Shown here piece after piece: positions 16,941 to 26,648 of a stretch of 64,000 nucleotides of DNA. A program made the position numbers and the translations under genes. A model generated the notes under the pieces. The model worked only from the letters and a program-made list of their open reading frames with translations, made no database searches and was not told the origin of the DNA. Origin of the DNA: Labedella populi. GTDB taxonomy: Bacteria > Actinomycetota > Actinomycetes > Actinomycetales > Microbacteriaceae. The DNA lies in assembly GCF_004078655.1 (NCBI RefSeq), contig NZ_RZNC01000001.1, forward strand, positions 372,001-436,000, written 5' to 3'. The stretch's first letter is position 1. Each line of letters begins with the position of its first letter.

Positions 16941-17959
16941 CACGCGAGCTCCATCATCGCCGTGTTGAGCCCGGAGCCGACACCCATGAGGAGGACCCGG
17001 TCGCCCTTCTTGAGCGACTCCTGTTCGGCCGCGAGCGTGATGGGGATCGAGGCGGGGCCGACATTGCCGTACTGCGGGAACGTCGTGGGAACACGATCCC
17101 GGTCGAGCTTCGCGGCCTTGACGATCGCGTTCGTGTGCACCGAGGAGACCTGGTGGGTGATGTAGCGGTCCATCTTCGACCAGTCCCACTCGTTCGAGGC
17201 CTCCTTCCACGCCGAGACGACGAGGTCGAGGCCGCCCTTGAGCAGAGCCTTGGCGTCCGTGAACATGCCGTCGACACTTCCGACGCACAGCTCGTGGAAC
17301 TGGGTCGCGGCGCGGGTGACGCCGCCGAGGATGCGGTGGCCGCCGGGGTGCTCGTCGGCCCGCCCCAGGACGGCGGCCGCCGAGCCGGAGCCGAGCGTGA
17401 GGGAGGCGAACTCGCTCATGAAGCCCTCACGGTCGACGTCCTCACGGAGGAGACGGTCGATCGTGTTCGTCTGGATCTCGTCGGCGTCCTCGCCGTTGAC
17501 GACGATCGCGTAGCGGATCTGGCCCGACTCGATCATGCTCGCGGCGAGACTCATGCCGTTGACGAAACCGAGGCAGGCGTTGGCGACGTCGAAGTTGATC
17601 GCGGAACTCGGCAGTCCAAGACCGTGGTGGAGGCGGACGGCGACGGACGGTTCGAGGTGCTTGCGGGTGACGGAGGTGTTGATGAGCAGCCCCACCTCCG
17701 ACGGGTCGACGCCCGCCTCGGCGAGGGCGCGCTTGCCGGCCGCGACGGTCGCGTCGTCGGAGTCCTCACCGGGAGCCCAATTGCGGCGCTCGAGGACACC
17801 CGCGACGCGACGCAGCAGGCCGCTTCGGAGCTTCAAGCGCTTGAGTGCGGACGAGAGGCGGTCCTCGATGTCGTCCGACGTGGTCACGCGGGTGGGCAGT
17901 GTGCTCGCCACCGACAACAGGGATACGTTGTCGAAGCGGGTCGTCGCATTTCCGGTCAC
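16937..17959 (-). CDS. oleA: OleA: thiolase-fold acyl-CoA condensing enzyme of olefin biosynthesis
   Basis: A 340-residue ketoacyl-synthase III-like enzyme that would condense two fatty acyl-CoAs head to head into a 2-alkyl-3-ketoacid. Catalytic residues are visible: Cys129 in NACLGF, His in ITHQVSSVH and Asn in YGNVGPAS. A Glu in KHLEPS (103) matches the extra glutamate that distinguishes OleA from FabH. The GTG at 17959 is preceded at good spacing by GGAGG, so I prefer it to the ATG at 18001, which adds 14 unconserved residues. It is the first gene of oleA-oleBC-oleD, with stop/start overlaps throughout. Confidence 0.92.
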   Translation of the reverse strand: MTGNATTRFDNVSLLSVASTLPTRVTTSDDIEDRLSSALKRLKLRSGLLRRVAGVLERRNWAPGEDSDDATVAAGKRALAEAGVDPSEVGLLINTSVTRKHLEPSVAVRLHHGLGLPSSAINFDVANACLGFVNGMSLAASMIESGQIRYAIVVNGEDADEIQTNTIDRLLREDVDREGFMSEFASLTLGSGSAAAVLGRADEHPGGHRILGGVTRAATQFHELCVGSVDGMFTDAKALLKGGLDLVVSAWKEASNEWDWSKMDRYITHQVSSVHTNAIVKAAKLDRDRVPTTFPQYGNVGPASIPITLAAEQESLKKGDRVLLMGVGSGLNTAMMELAW

Positions 17960-18114
17960 GAATCCTCCGTCGCACGAGCCGTCACTCGCTCGTTTCAGCA
18001 AGGACTCATTTTATCCCCGCGAATATGAACCCCCGGCCATGCGCCGTCTCGGTTCCCCTCGACGCCGCGACGTGCTAGGGGCCGCGCGGCCGCCGGGGAG
18101 GATAGCGTGGGGGT

Positions 18115-18660
18115 GTGGAATTCCGGACGGCGACGGAGCGCGACGTAGACGCAATCGTCGCGCTCGTGGCCCGTGCGTACCGCGGGACCGGGGGAGAACC
18201 GGGCTGGACCACGGAGGCGCACCTCTTCGACGGTCCCCGGACGGACGCCGACCAGGTGCGTGCCGTCCTCGCCGCGCCGCGCGACACCCTCGTCGTCGCC
18301 GAGGAGAGCGGCGCCCTCGTCGGGTGCTGCACGGTCACGGATCGGGGGCGGATCGCCTACTTCGGGATGTTCGCGGTGTCGCCGGCCGCCCAGGGGTCCG
18401 GTCTCGGTACGGCGCTCCTCGCCGAGGCGGAGCGGATCGCGCGGCACGAGCTCGGTGCGGCCCGCATGATCATGACGGTCATCGCATCACGAGCGGAGTT
18501 GCTCGCGTGGTACGAGCGCCGTGGCTACCGCCGAACCGGCACGGTCGCGCCGCTGCCCGAGGAGCACGCCGTGCACGTCCGCACCGGAGTCGACGTGCAG
18601 CTCGAGACGCTCATCAAGCGGCTCGGCGACGCCGACACTCCGCTCAGGACCCTCGGATAA
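18115..18660 (+). CDS. GNAT-family N-acetyltransferase
   Basis: A 181-residue single GNAT domain. It starts MEFRTATERDVDAIVALVARAY, has the acetyl-CoA-binding motif A as FAVSPAAQGSGLGTALLAEAE and ends its core in AWYERRGYRRTG. The acceptor substrate is unknown. It runs divergently from oleA and is followed 10 bases later by the phosphatase gene, so the two are likely co-transcribed. Confidence 0.88.
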   Translation: MEFRTATERDVDAIVALVARAYRGTGGEPGWTTEAHLFDGPRTDADQVRAVLAAPRDTLVVAEESGALVGCCTVTDRGRIAYFGMFAVSPAAQGSGLGTALLAEAERIARHELGAARMIMTVIASRAELLAWYERRGYRRTGTVAPLPEEHAVHVRTGVDVQLETLIKRLGDADTPLRTLG

Positions 18661-18670
18661 CGTTGGGGGA

Positions 18671-19318
18671 ATGAGGCTCCTGCTGATCCGCCATGGTGAG
18701 ACTCCGGACAACGTCGTCGGCGCGCTCGGCACGGTGATCCCGGGTCCCGGCCTCACGCCCCTGGGCGAGCGGCAGGCGGCCGCCGTCCCCACGGCGCTCG
18801 CGCACGAGGACATCGAGGCGATCTACGTCTCGCGGATGGTTCGCACGCACCGCACGGCGGCCCCCCTCGCCACAGCGCTCGGGTTCGACCCCGTGCAGCT
18901 CGAGGGCATCCACGAGATCAGCGCCGGTCACCTCGAGGGTCGCAGCGACATGGAGGCGGTGTACGCCTACATGGGGACGCTGCTCTCGTGGTGGAACGAT
19001 CCGGAGGCGCGGATCGGTGAGAGCGGAACCGAGTTCTTCGACCGGTACGACGCGGACGTCGATCGGATCGCTGCGGCGCACGACGGTACCGTCGCCCTCT
19101 TCAGCCACGGAGCCGCGATCCGCGCGTGGAGCGCTCGAGCGGCGTGGAATCTCGACGAGGGCAACACACGCACGCGCGGTCTCGCGAACACGGGCATGGT
19201 GGCCCTCGAGGGCTCACCGGCCCACGGCTGGGAGGCCGTCTCCTGGCATGAGGACCCGCTGGGCGGCACGCGTCTCGATGACGACGCGGCCGCCGACCCC
19301 ACGGGCGAGGAACTCTAG
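18671..19318 (+). CDS. Histidine phosphatase-family protein
   Basis: A 215-residue phosphoglycerate-mutase-like phosphatase. The catalytic LIRHGETPDN is at 5-14, the second conserved Arg in SRMVRTHRTAAPL, and the second His in FSHGAAIRAW. The ATG at 18671 follows GGGGGA. Substrates of this branch cannot be told from sequence. The gene follows the GNAT gene by 10 bases, and its stop is followed within a few bases by repeat copy B. Confidence 0.88.
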   Translation: MRLLLIRHGETPDNVVGALGTVIPGPGLTPLGERQAAAVPTALAHEDIEAIYVSRMVRTHRTAAPLATALGFDPVQLEGIHEISAGHLEGRSDMEAVYAYMGTLLSWWNDPEARIGESGTEFFDRYDADVDRIAAAHDGTVALFSHGAAIRAWSARAAWNLDEGNTRTRGLANTGMVALEGSPAHGWEAVSWHEDPLGGTRLDDDAAADPTGEEL

Positions 19319-19324
19319 CCAGAG

Positions 19325-19387
19325 GGCTACACCCGCACGAGGGCGCCATGTACGACTAGCGCCCTCGGTGCCGAAGTGCCGCCCTCG
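19325..19387 (+). repeat. GGCGCCCTCG hairpin element, copy B
   Basis: Begins with the same 20 bases as copy A. Internal arms CGAGGGCGC and GCGCCCTCG form a perfect 9-bp stem with a 12-base loop, followed by GGTGCCGAAGTGCCGCCCTCG. It sits directly after the phosphatase gene and faces copy C 73 bases away. Confidence 0.75.
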
Positions 19388-19460
19388 TGGTGCATCCACT
19401 TTCCTTGGGCCCATAGATGACCGCGGATCCACAACAACGTGGTACTCGCGGTAGGGGACG

Positions 19461-19504
19461 GTCGACGGCGCCATCTCGGTGCCGAGGGCGCCGCGAATGA
19501 GTGG

Positions 19505-19523
<19 letters not shown>
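19461..19523 (-). repeat. GGCGCCCTCG hairpin element, copy C (inverted)
   Basis: Read on the minus strand this 63-base segment aligns along its length with copy B, including GAGGGCGCC, GGCGCCCTCGG and CCGA. Arms CGAGGGCGCC and GGCGCCCTCG make a perfect 10-bp stem. It replaces the 3' end of the histidine kinase gene. Confidence 0.72.
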
Positions 19524-20389
<866 letters not shown>

Positions 20390-20568
20390 GGTCGTCCTTC
20401 CCGTGCACGGCCGACCGGGGAGGGCGCAGCCTTCAGCTGCGCTGTGACCGCCGAGCGCACGGAAGAGAGGGTTCGATGCGACGGTAACCAACTCCGGAGC
20501 CATTCCGGCGGAGGCGCCTTTTACTTGTCGCGGTTCCCGTCCATCCCGGAGTTCCGGGCCACGGTGTG

Positions 20569-21417
20569 TCAGCGGTCGAGCGAGTAGACACGGCTGGCTG
20601 TCTCGGAGAACAGGCCCGCCCGTTCGTCCGCCGAGAATGGCGCGGCCCACTCGAGGACGCCGTCGAGCCAGCGATCGTACGTCGTCTGGCCGCTTGATGC
20701 GGGCCAGTCGCTGCCGAAGAGGAGCCGGTCGGCGCCGAACACGTCGAGCACGGTGTCGAGGTACGGGCGCAGCGTCTCGAGGGACCAGGCCGGGGAGCCG
20801 GTCTGCGGAGGCAGCCCCGACACTTTGCATACGACGTTCGGGCGGCGGGCGAGTTCCGTGATCGCCTGTCGCCAGGTGTCCGCGGAGCCGCTCGCGATAT
20901 CCGGTTTGCCCAGATGGTCGAGCACGATCGAGAGCGTCGGGATCGCGTCGGCGAGTGCGGTCACGTCGTCGAGCTGGTCCTCCGTGACGCACGCGTCGAA
21001 CACGAGCGAGCGGGAGGAGAGCGCCCGGGCGCCCGCGCGGAAGACGTGCGATTCCGAGAAGCCGCGAGGCTCCGACTGCAGGAGCCGACGCACGCCCACG
21101 ACGAGTGCGCGCTCGCCGAGGGCGTCGAGGTGCGCGGAGACCGCGTCGCCGTGCTCGAGCGGCGCGAACGCGACGATGCCGACGGTGGGGCCCTCCGCGG
21201 AGATCGTCGTCACCCAGTCGACTTCGGTGAGCGCCTGCTCCGGGCGGCAATCGGCCTGAACGAAGACGAAGCCGTCGATGTGTGCGGCGCCGCTGAGGCG
21301 TTCCGCAGCGAGCTCGGCGAAGCCCATGGGACGGTTGAGGGTCGGCACCTCCCGGAGCCAGTCGTAGCCGAGCCGGTCCGTGTCCCAGACGTGCAGGTGT
21401 GCGTCGATGATCCTCAT
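20569..21417 (-). CDS. Amidohydrolase-2 (TIM-barrel) family hydrolase
   Basis: A 282-residue protein related to L-fuconolactonase and other lactone hydrolases. The metal-site signature is DAHLHVWD at the start (5-12). Further family marks are VVGVRRLLQ, VLDHLGKPD and LLFGSDWPAS near the end. The ATG at 21417 puts MRIIDAHLHVWD at the amino end, as usual in the family. Longer starts up to 21819 add over 130 residues from another frame. It appears monocistronic. The natural lactone is not predictable. Confidence 0.85.
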   Translation of the reverse strand: MRIIDAHLHVWDTDRLGYDWLREVPTLNRPMGFAELAAERLSGAAHIDGFVFVQADCRPEQALTEVDWVTTISAEGPTVGIVAFAPLEHGDAVSAHLDALGERALVVGVRRLLQSEPRGFSESHVFRAGARALSSRSLVFDACVTEDQLDDVTALADAIPTLSIVLDHLGKPDIASGSADTWRQAITELARRPNVVCKVSGLPPQTGSPAWSLETLRPYLDTVLDVFGADRLLFGSDWPASSGQTTYDRWLDGVLEWAAPFSADERAGLFSETASRVYSLDR

Positions 21418-21562
21418 ACCCGGATGCCCCGTTCCGACCGCTCCGTCACGACCGATCGCCATGGTACCGGGACGGCGGACCACTCGACGACTGAGCGTAG
21501 AGCCCTCTGCTTCCCCAGGCTCACTCGCTACCATCGGAGGATCTGTCCCGGAGGAGGTTCCC

Positions 21563-21826
21563 ATGCCGAACATCGATCCCGTCCGCGTCGCCGCTCTCGA
21601 CGACGCCGTCGCCCGCTGGGCCAAGAACGGCTGGACGGTGTCCTCCGTGTCCGGAGCGACCGCCGTGCTGCAGCGGAAGAAGCGCATCGGCTGGTTCTGG
21701 AACCTCGTGCTCACCCTCCTCACGGGTGGCCTCTGGCTCATCGTCGTGATCATCCGCGTCGTGAATCGCAAGATCGAGACGATCGTCCTCACGGTCGACG
21801 AATACGCGCGCGTACACACGTCCTGA
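21563..21826 (+). CDS. Small membrane protein
   Basis: An 87-residue protein from an ATG with GGAGGAGG just upstream. A hydrophilic amino half (PVRVAALDDAVARWAKNGW) precedes one or two hydrophobic segments (GWFWNLVLTLLTGGLWLIVVIIRVV) and a short polar tail. Similar short proteins are common in Microbacteriaceae without assigned function. It lies divergent from the amidohydrolase. Confidence 0.65.
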   Translation: MPNIDPVRVAALDDAVARWAKNGWTVSSVSGATAVLQRKKRIGWFWNLVLTLLTGGLWLIVVIIRVVNRKIETIVLTVDEYARVHTS

Positions 21827-21920
21827 CCGTTCCGCCGCGTGCCCGTGGGACGACACGCGGCGGAAACGCGCGGGCACAGGGTCGGAATAGCGGGCGTCGG
21901 AGCCTACGTTGGAAGGCATC

Positions 21921-22871
21921 ATGACGACTCCTGACACGCACCTCGTACCCATCGGCCGCTCCGACCTGCAGGTCTTCCCGCTTGCCCTCGGCGGCAACGT
22001 CTTCGGCTGGACCGCCGATCGCGACGCCTCGTTCGCGATCCTCGACGCCTTCACGGACGGTGGCGGCGACCTCGTCGACACGGCCGACGGATACTCGCAC
22101 TGGGTTCCGGGTCACACGGGCGGCGAGTCCGAGAGCGTCATCGGAGAGTGGATCGCGCGCACGCGCCGTCGCGACGACCTCGTCATCGCGACGAAGGTCA
22201 GCACTCATCCGCAGTTCTCGGGTCTCGCGCCGGAGAACATCCGTGCCGCCGCGGACGCCTCGCTCGCGCGGCTCGGTACCGATGTGATCGACGTCTACTA
22301 CGCGCACTTCGACGACGAGAGCGTCCCCCTCGAGGACACCGTCGCGGCGTTCTCCGGCCTCGTCGATGCCGGCAAGATCCGCGCGATCGCGGTGTCCAAC
22401 TACTCCGCCGAGCGCATCGACGAGTGGATGGCTGTCACGGAGGCGAACGGATTCCACGCTCCCGTCGCCCTGCAGCCGCACTACAACCTCGTCGAGCGCG
22501 ACTTCGAGGGTGCGCTCCGTGAGCGGGCCGAACGCTACGAGTTGGGCGTCTTCCCCTACTTCGGCCTCGCCAAGGGCTTCCTCACGGGGAAGTACCGCGG
22601 GGGAGCGTCGGTCGACAGCCCGCGCGCCGGCGGGGCGGCCGAGTACCTGAATGCGCGAGGCGATGCCGTGATCGAGGCCCTCGACGCCGTCGCGGCCGCG
22701 CACGAGGTGAGCCTCGCGACGATCGCGCTCGCGTGGCTCCGCCTGCAGCCGACGGTCGTCGCGCCCATCGCGAGCGTGAGCCGGCTCGAGCAGTTGCCCG
22801 ACCTCCTCGCCTCGGCGACGGTCGCGCTCACTCCGGAGGAGCTCGCGGCCCTGTCCGCCGCCTCCGCCTGA
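21921..22871 (+). CDS. Aldo/keto reductase
   Basis: A 316-residue NADPH-dependent oxidoreductase of the AKR superfamily. Visible are the start signature ALGGNVFGW, the catalytic tyrosine region DTADGYSHW, KVSTHP for the lysine, YYAHFDDESVPLEDT for the histidine segment, and the cofactor-phosphate region near FPYFGLAKGFLTGKYR. The ATG at 21921 is preferred to a TTG four codons upstream. The substrate is unknown. The stop is followed after 18 bases by copy 1 of the long palindrome. Confidence 0.9.
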   Translation: MTTPDTHLVPIGRSDLQVFPLALGGNVFGWTADRDASFAILDAFTDGGGDLVDTADGYSHWVPGHTGGESESVIGEWIARTRRRDDLVIATKVSTHPQFSGLAPENIRAAADASLARLGTDVIDVYYAHFDDESVPLEDTVAAFSGLVDAGKIRAIAVSNYSAERIDEWMAVTEANGFHAPVALQPHYNLVERDFEGALRERAERYELGVFPYFGLAKGFLTGKYRGGASVDSPRAGGAAEYLNARGDAVIEALDAVAAAHEVSLATIALAWLRLQPTVVAPIASVSRLEQLPDLLASATVALTPEELAALSAASA

Positions 22872-22889
22872 ACCTCCTCCCTCCCCTCA

Positions 22890-22949
22890 CCCCCCTGAAC
22901 ACTTCCTTTGTGCATGATTTTTTGAGCACAGAGGAAGTGTTCAGGGGGG
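22890..22949. repeat. Long palindrome with 12-base loop, copy 1
   Basis: Arms 22890-22913 and 22926-22949 (24 bases each) pair except for one T-G wobble, around the loop ATGATTTTTTGA. The core is TGAACACTTCCT and its complement AGGAAGTGTTCA, flanked by C-runs and G-runs. It lies between two co-oriented genes (aldo/keto reductase and ATP-grasp). Confidence 0.85.
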
Positions 22950-23020
22950 GGGTGAGAGGGGGGGCGAGAGGGTGCGGGGACGAAACATGGGCGCAACACG
23001 GGCCGCTGTAGGCTCGGCCC

Positions 23021-24817
23021 ATGGGAGACCTCTTCGACGGGTACGGCGCGACTCTGGCTCCGCGGAAGACCGTCTCGGGGGTACCGCCGTGGGACGAGAT
23101 GTTCGAGCTTGCGGATTCTCCCGCCGGTGCCGCCGAGGCCCGCCCCGGCTACCGCGATATCTACAACTCGCTCGCCGCCATGACGCAGGAGGAGCTCCGC
23201 GGGCGCACCGAAGCGCTCGCGAGTTCGTACCTCGCTCAGGGCGTCACGTTCGACTTCGCCGGTGAGGAACGCCCCTTTCCGCTCGATGCCGTGCCCCGTG
23301 TGATCGAGCAAGGGGAGTGGGCGGGTGTCGAGGCGGGCATCAAACAGCGCGTCCGGGCGCTCGAAGCGTTCCTCTCCGACGTCTACGGCCGCCAGAACGC
23401 CGTCCGGGACGGCATCATCCCGGCGAGCCTCATTTCGTCCTCACAGCACTTCCACCGCCAGGCCGCCGGGATCACGAGCGCGAACGGCGTCCGGATCCAC
23501 GTCTCCGGCATCGACCTCATCCGCGACGAGCACGGAGAACTGCGGGTCCTCGAGGACAACGTGCGCGTGCCGAGCGGCGTCAGCTACGTCATCTCCAACC
23601 GCCGCGTCATGGCCCAGACACTCCCCGAGCTCTTCGTCTCGATGAAGGTCCGCCCTGTCGGCGACTACCCGAACAAGCTGCTGCAGGCACTCCGTGCGAG
23701 CGCGCCCAACGGCGTCGAGGATCCGAACGTCGTCGTCCTCACCCCCGGCGTCTACAACTCCGCCTACTTCGAGCACACTCTGCTCGCCCGGCTCATGGGC
23801 GTCGAGCTCGTCGAGGGCCGTGACCTCTTCTGCGCGAGCGGAAAGGTCTTCATGCGCACGACGAGCGGTCCACAGCGCGTCGACGTGATCTACCGCCGGG
23901 TCGACGACGAGTTCCTCGACCCCCTGCAGTTCCGGGCCGACTCGATGCTCGGGTCTCCCGGCCTCATGCTCGCGGCGCGGCTCGGCAACGTGACGATCGC
24001 GAACGCCGTCGGCAACGGCGTCGCGGACGACAAGCTCGTCTACACGTACGTGCCGGACCTGGTCCGCTACTACCTCGGCGAGGAGCCTCTGCTCAAGAAC
24101 GTCGACACCTGGCGGCTCGAGGACCCTGGTGCGCTCGAGGAGGTCCTCGACCGGCTCGACGAGCTCGTCGTGAAGCCCGTCGACGGCTCCGGAGGGAAGG
24201 GGCTCGTCGTCGGCCCCGACGCCTCCCGGAAGGAGCTGGACGATCTCCGGGACCGCTTGCGCGCCGATCCCCGCGGCTGGATCGCGCAGCCCGTCGTGAT
24301 GCTCTCGACGATCCCGACCCTCGTCGAGGACGGAATGCGGCCCCGCCACGCTGACCTCCGCCCCTTCGCCGTCAACGACGGCGAGGACATCTGGGTGCTC
24401 CCCGGCGGACTGACCCGCGTGGCGCTTCCCGAGGGCCAGCTCGTCGTCAACTCGAGTCAGGGCGGCGGATCGAAGGACACGTGGATCGTCGGCGCCGCCG
24501 AACAGCGCGGCGACCCGGAGGACTCCCCGCACGACATCCAGGGCCTCGTCGCCGACCAGGCCACGGTCACGCAGGCGATCCCCATCATCTACGCCGACCA
24601 GCCGGAGCCCGCGCACTCGCCCTACGACCGGCCCGCACGCTCCGACCAGTCGGAACAGCAGCAGCAGAGCACCACGGGCGACGGCGTCCAGCAGCACTCG
24701 CCGTACGACGGACCGAGCGCGAGCCAGTCGGAACAGCAGCAGCAGTCGCGATCGGAATCCGAGGTGATCCCGACGGACATGATCGCCCCGATCGGGAAGC
24801 GGAGTGGCGCATGCTGA
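23021..24817 (+). CDS. Circularly permuted ATP-grasp protein
   Basis: A 598-residue protein with the permuted ATP-grasp fold (formerly DUF404/DUF407). Recognisable segments are RPGYRDIYNSLAAM, GIDLIRDEHGELRVLEDNVRVPSGVSYV (permuted core), YRRVDDEFLDPL, NAVGNGVADDKLVYTYVPDLVRYYLGE and VVKPVDGSGGKGLVVGP (nucleotide loop). Such proteins are predicted amide or peptide ligases that work with alpha-E and transglutaminase-like partners, which follow here. Residues beyond about 515 form an unusual Gln/Ser-rich tail with a duplicated HSPYD...QSEQQQQS unit. The stop overlaps the next gene start (ATGCTGA). Confidence 0.9.
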   Translation: MGDLFDGYGATLAPRKTVSGVPPWDEMFELADSPAGAAEARPGYRDIYNSLAAMTQEELRGRTEALASSYLAQGVTFDFAGEERPFPLDAVPRVIEQGEWAGVEAGIKQRVRALEAFLSDVYGRQNAVRDGIIPASLISSSQHFHRQAAGITSANGVRIHVSGIDLIRDEHGELRVLEDNVRVPSGVSYVISNRRVMAQTLPELFVSMKVRPVGDYPNKLLQALRASAPNGVEDPNVVVLTPGVYNSAYFEHTLLARLMGVELVEGRDLFCASGKVFMRTTSGPQRVDVIYRRVDDEFLDPLQFRADSMLGSPGLMLAARLGNVTIANAVGNGVADDKLVYTYVPDLVRYYLGEEPLLKNVDTWRLEDPGALEEVLDRLDELVVKPVDGSGGKGLVVGPDASRKELDDLRDRLRADPRGWIAQPVVMLSTIPTLVEDGMRPRHADLRPFAVNDGEDIWVLPGGLTRVALPEGQLVVNSSQGGGSKDTWIVGAAEQRGDPEDSPHDIQGLVADQATVTQAIPIIYADQPEPAHSPYDRPARSDQSEQQQQSTTGDGVQQHSPYDGPSASQSEQQQQSRSESEVIPTDMIAPIGKRSGAC

Positions 24818-25740
24818 GCCGGATCGCCGAGAGCCTCTTCTGGATCGGCCGCTACATCGAACGCAGTGACGGCACGGCGCGGATCCTCGACGTGCACCTG
24901 CAGCTCCTCCTCGAGGACCCCTGGATCGACGAGAACTCCGCGTGCCACTCGCTGCTCAGTGTGATGGGCAGCGACCACGACGCGGACGTGCCGCTCACCC
25001 GGGAGGACGTGCTTCGTCGGCTCGCCGTCGACCGCACGCATCCGTCGTCGATCGCCTACTCGATCACCGCCGCGCGCGAGAACGCGCGGCGGGCCCGTGA
25101 GATCGTGTCGAGCGAGCTGTGGGAGTGCCTCAACACCACGCGCACGAGGATGCCGCGGCGCGTGGATCCCGATCAGGTGCATTCGTTCTTCCGCTGGGTG
25201 CGGGAGCGATCGGCGCTCGCCGTGGGCATCGTGGACTCGGCGACGAGCCGTGACGACGCGTGGCGGTTCTTCACTCTCGGGCGAAGCGTCGAGCGCGCCG
25301 ACATGACTGCGCGGCTGCTCGCGACGCGCTCGCTCACGGAGGCGTCGGGGCCGTCGTGGACCACGATCCTGCGTTCGTGCGGCGCGTACGAGGCATACCT
25401 GCGCACGTATCGAGGGGTGCCGAGCGCGCGGAACGCCGCCGAGTTCCTCCTGCTCGATCGGCTCTTCCCCCGCTCGATCATCTTCTCGATCGTGCAGGCG
25501 CTCGAGTGCGTGGGGGACCTCGAGCCGCGTTCCGACCGTGTCGGGGTCTCCGGGCAGTCACAGCGACTACTGGGTCAGATCCGCAGCGAGCTCGAGTACA
25601 CGCCCATCACGCAGATCCTCGAGGACCTGCCGGGGTACATGGACAACGTGCAGCGTGCGACGCTCGAGACGTCGGAGGCCGTGCGGCAGCGCTTCTTCCC
25701 GACGCAAGCGGAGCCGAGCTGGATCGGGGAGAACGCATGA
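24811..25740 (+). CDS. Alpha-E domain protein
   Basis: A 309-residue all-helical protein of the alpha-E (DUF403) family. It opens with MLSRIAESLFWIGRYIERSDGTARILDVHL, the family hallmark, and later has RARSALAV-like and FFTLGRSVERADMTARLLATR segments typical of its repeated helical bundle. Its biochemical role is unproven, but it almost always sits between a permuted ATP-grasp gene and a transglutaminase-like gene, as here. It overlaps both neighbours by a few bases (ATGCTGA, ATGA), so the three are one transcription and translation unit. Confidence 0.92.
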   Translation: MLSRIAESLFWIGRYIERSDGTARILDVHLQLLLEDPWIDENSACHSLLSVMGSDHDADVPLTREDVLRRLAVDRTHPSSIAYSITAARENARRAREIVSSELWECLNTTRTRMPRRVDPDQVHSFFRWVRERSALAVGIVDSATSRDDAWRFFTLGRSVERADMTARLLATRSLTEASGPSWTTILRSCGAYEAYLRTYRGVPSARNAAEFLLLDRLFPRSIIFSIVQALECVGDLEPRSDRVGVSGQSQRLLGQIRSELEYTPITQILEDLPGYMDNVQRATLETSEAVRQRFFPTQAEPSWIGENA

Positions 25741-26582
25741 AACGGTTGCGGATCGTGCACCGCACGGGCTTCACGTACGAGGGTCACGTGCAGACGTCGT
25801 ACAACGAGGCGCGCATGCTGCCGTCGACGACCGACGGCCAGTTCGTCCTCGAGGCCGGGATCGAGATCTCACCCGGTGCGAGCCAGAACATGTACACGGA
25901 CTACTTCGGAACGAAGGTGACCGCGTTCGAGGTGCTCTCGAAGCACACCGAGCTCTCGTTGACGGCGAGCAGTCTCGTCGAGGTGCGGCCGCGGCCGCAC
26001 CATGACAGCGCGATCACGTGGGAGCAGCTCGATCAGCTCGTGCGGCGCAGTGTCGAGACGGTCGAGCAGAGCGAACAGACGCGCCGCACGCGACCGCCCG
26101 AGGATCTCGCCGAGCTCGCGCGCGAGGTCCGGTTGCGGCACGAGACGCCGTACGGCGCAGCCCTCGAGATCGCCGAGACGATCGGTCGCGAGGTCGAGTA
26201 CGTGCAGGGCGTGACGGGTGTTCAGACGACCGCGGCCGACGCGTGGGAGAAGAAGCACGGTGTCTGCCAGGACATCACACACATCACCCTCGGGGCGCTG
26301 CGGTCCGTCGGGATCCCAGCCCGGTACGTGTCCGGTTACCTGCACCCGCGTCCGGATGCGCCGATCGGGGAGACGGTGACGGGAGAGTCCCACGCGTGGG
26401 TCGAGTGGTTCTCCGGCACCTGGCATGGCTACGACCCGACGAATCTCATCGAGATCGGCGACCGGCATGTCCTCGTCGGTCGGGGCCGCGACTACCAGGA
26501 CGTCGCCCCGCTCCGCGGCGTCTACGCCGGCCCGTTCCGGTCGTCGCTCTTCGTCCGCGTGGAAATCACCCGCGAGTCCTGA
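25737..26582 (+). CDS. Transglutaminase-like cysteine protease-fold protein
   Basis: A 281-residue protein with an amino-terminal beta domain (bacterial transglutaminase N region, VHRTGFTYEGHVQTSYNEARMLP) and a transglutaminase/protease core. The catalytic triad is visible: Cys in KHGVCQDITHI, His in GESHAWVEWF and Asp in GYDPTNLIEIGD. In the proposed amidoligase systems it would act as a peptidase or transferase on the tag or peptide made by the ATP-grasp partner. It is the last gene of the three-gene operon, with copy 2 of the long palindrome right behind its stop. Confidence 0.92.
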   Translation: MKRLRIVHRTGFTYEGHVQTSYNEARMLPSTTDGQFVLEAGIEISPGASQNMYTDYFGTKVTAFEVLSKHTELSLTASSLVEVRPRPHHDSAITWEQLDQLVRRSVETVEQSEQTRRTRPPEDLAELAREVRLRHETPYGAALEIAETIGREVEYVQGVTGVQTTAADAWEKKHGVCQDITHITLGALRSVGIPARYVSGYLHPRPDAPIGETVTGESHAWVEWFSGTWHGYDPTNLIEIGDRHVLVGRGRDYQDVAPLRGVYAGPFRSSLFVRVEITRES

Positions 26583-26589
26583 CCCCTCT

Positions 26590-26648
26590 CCCCCCTGAAA
26601 ACTTCCTATGTACGTGAAAATTCGAGCACATAGGAAGTTTTCAGGGGG
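26590..26648. repeat. Long palindrome with 12-base loop, copy 2
   Basis: Arms 26591-26613 and 26626-26648 pair with one mismatch around the loop GTGAAAATTCGA. Relative to copies 1 and 3 the core changes from GAACAC to GAAAAC on one arm and from GTGTTC to GTTTTC on the other, a compensatory pair. It sits between convergent genes and supplies the stop codon of the HxlR gene. Confidence 0.85.

Noticed and set aside
14319-17165. Long plus-strand frame opposite oleBC and oleA
   Set aside because: Composition is Arg/Gly/Glu/Asp-rich nonsense. The opposite strand carries intact catalytic motifs of both Ole enzymes.
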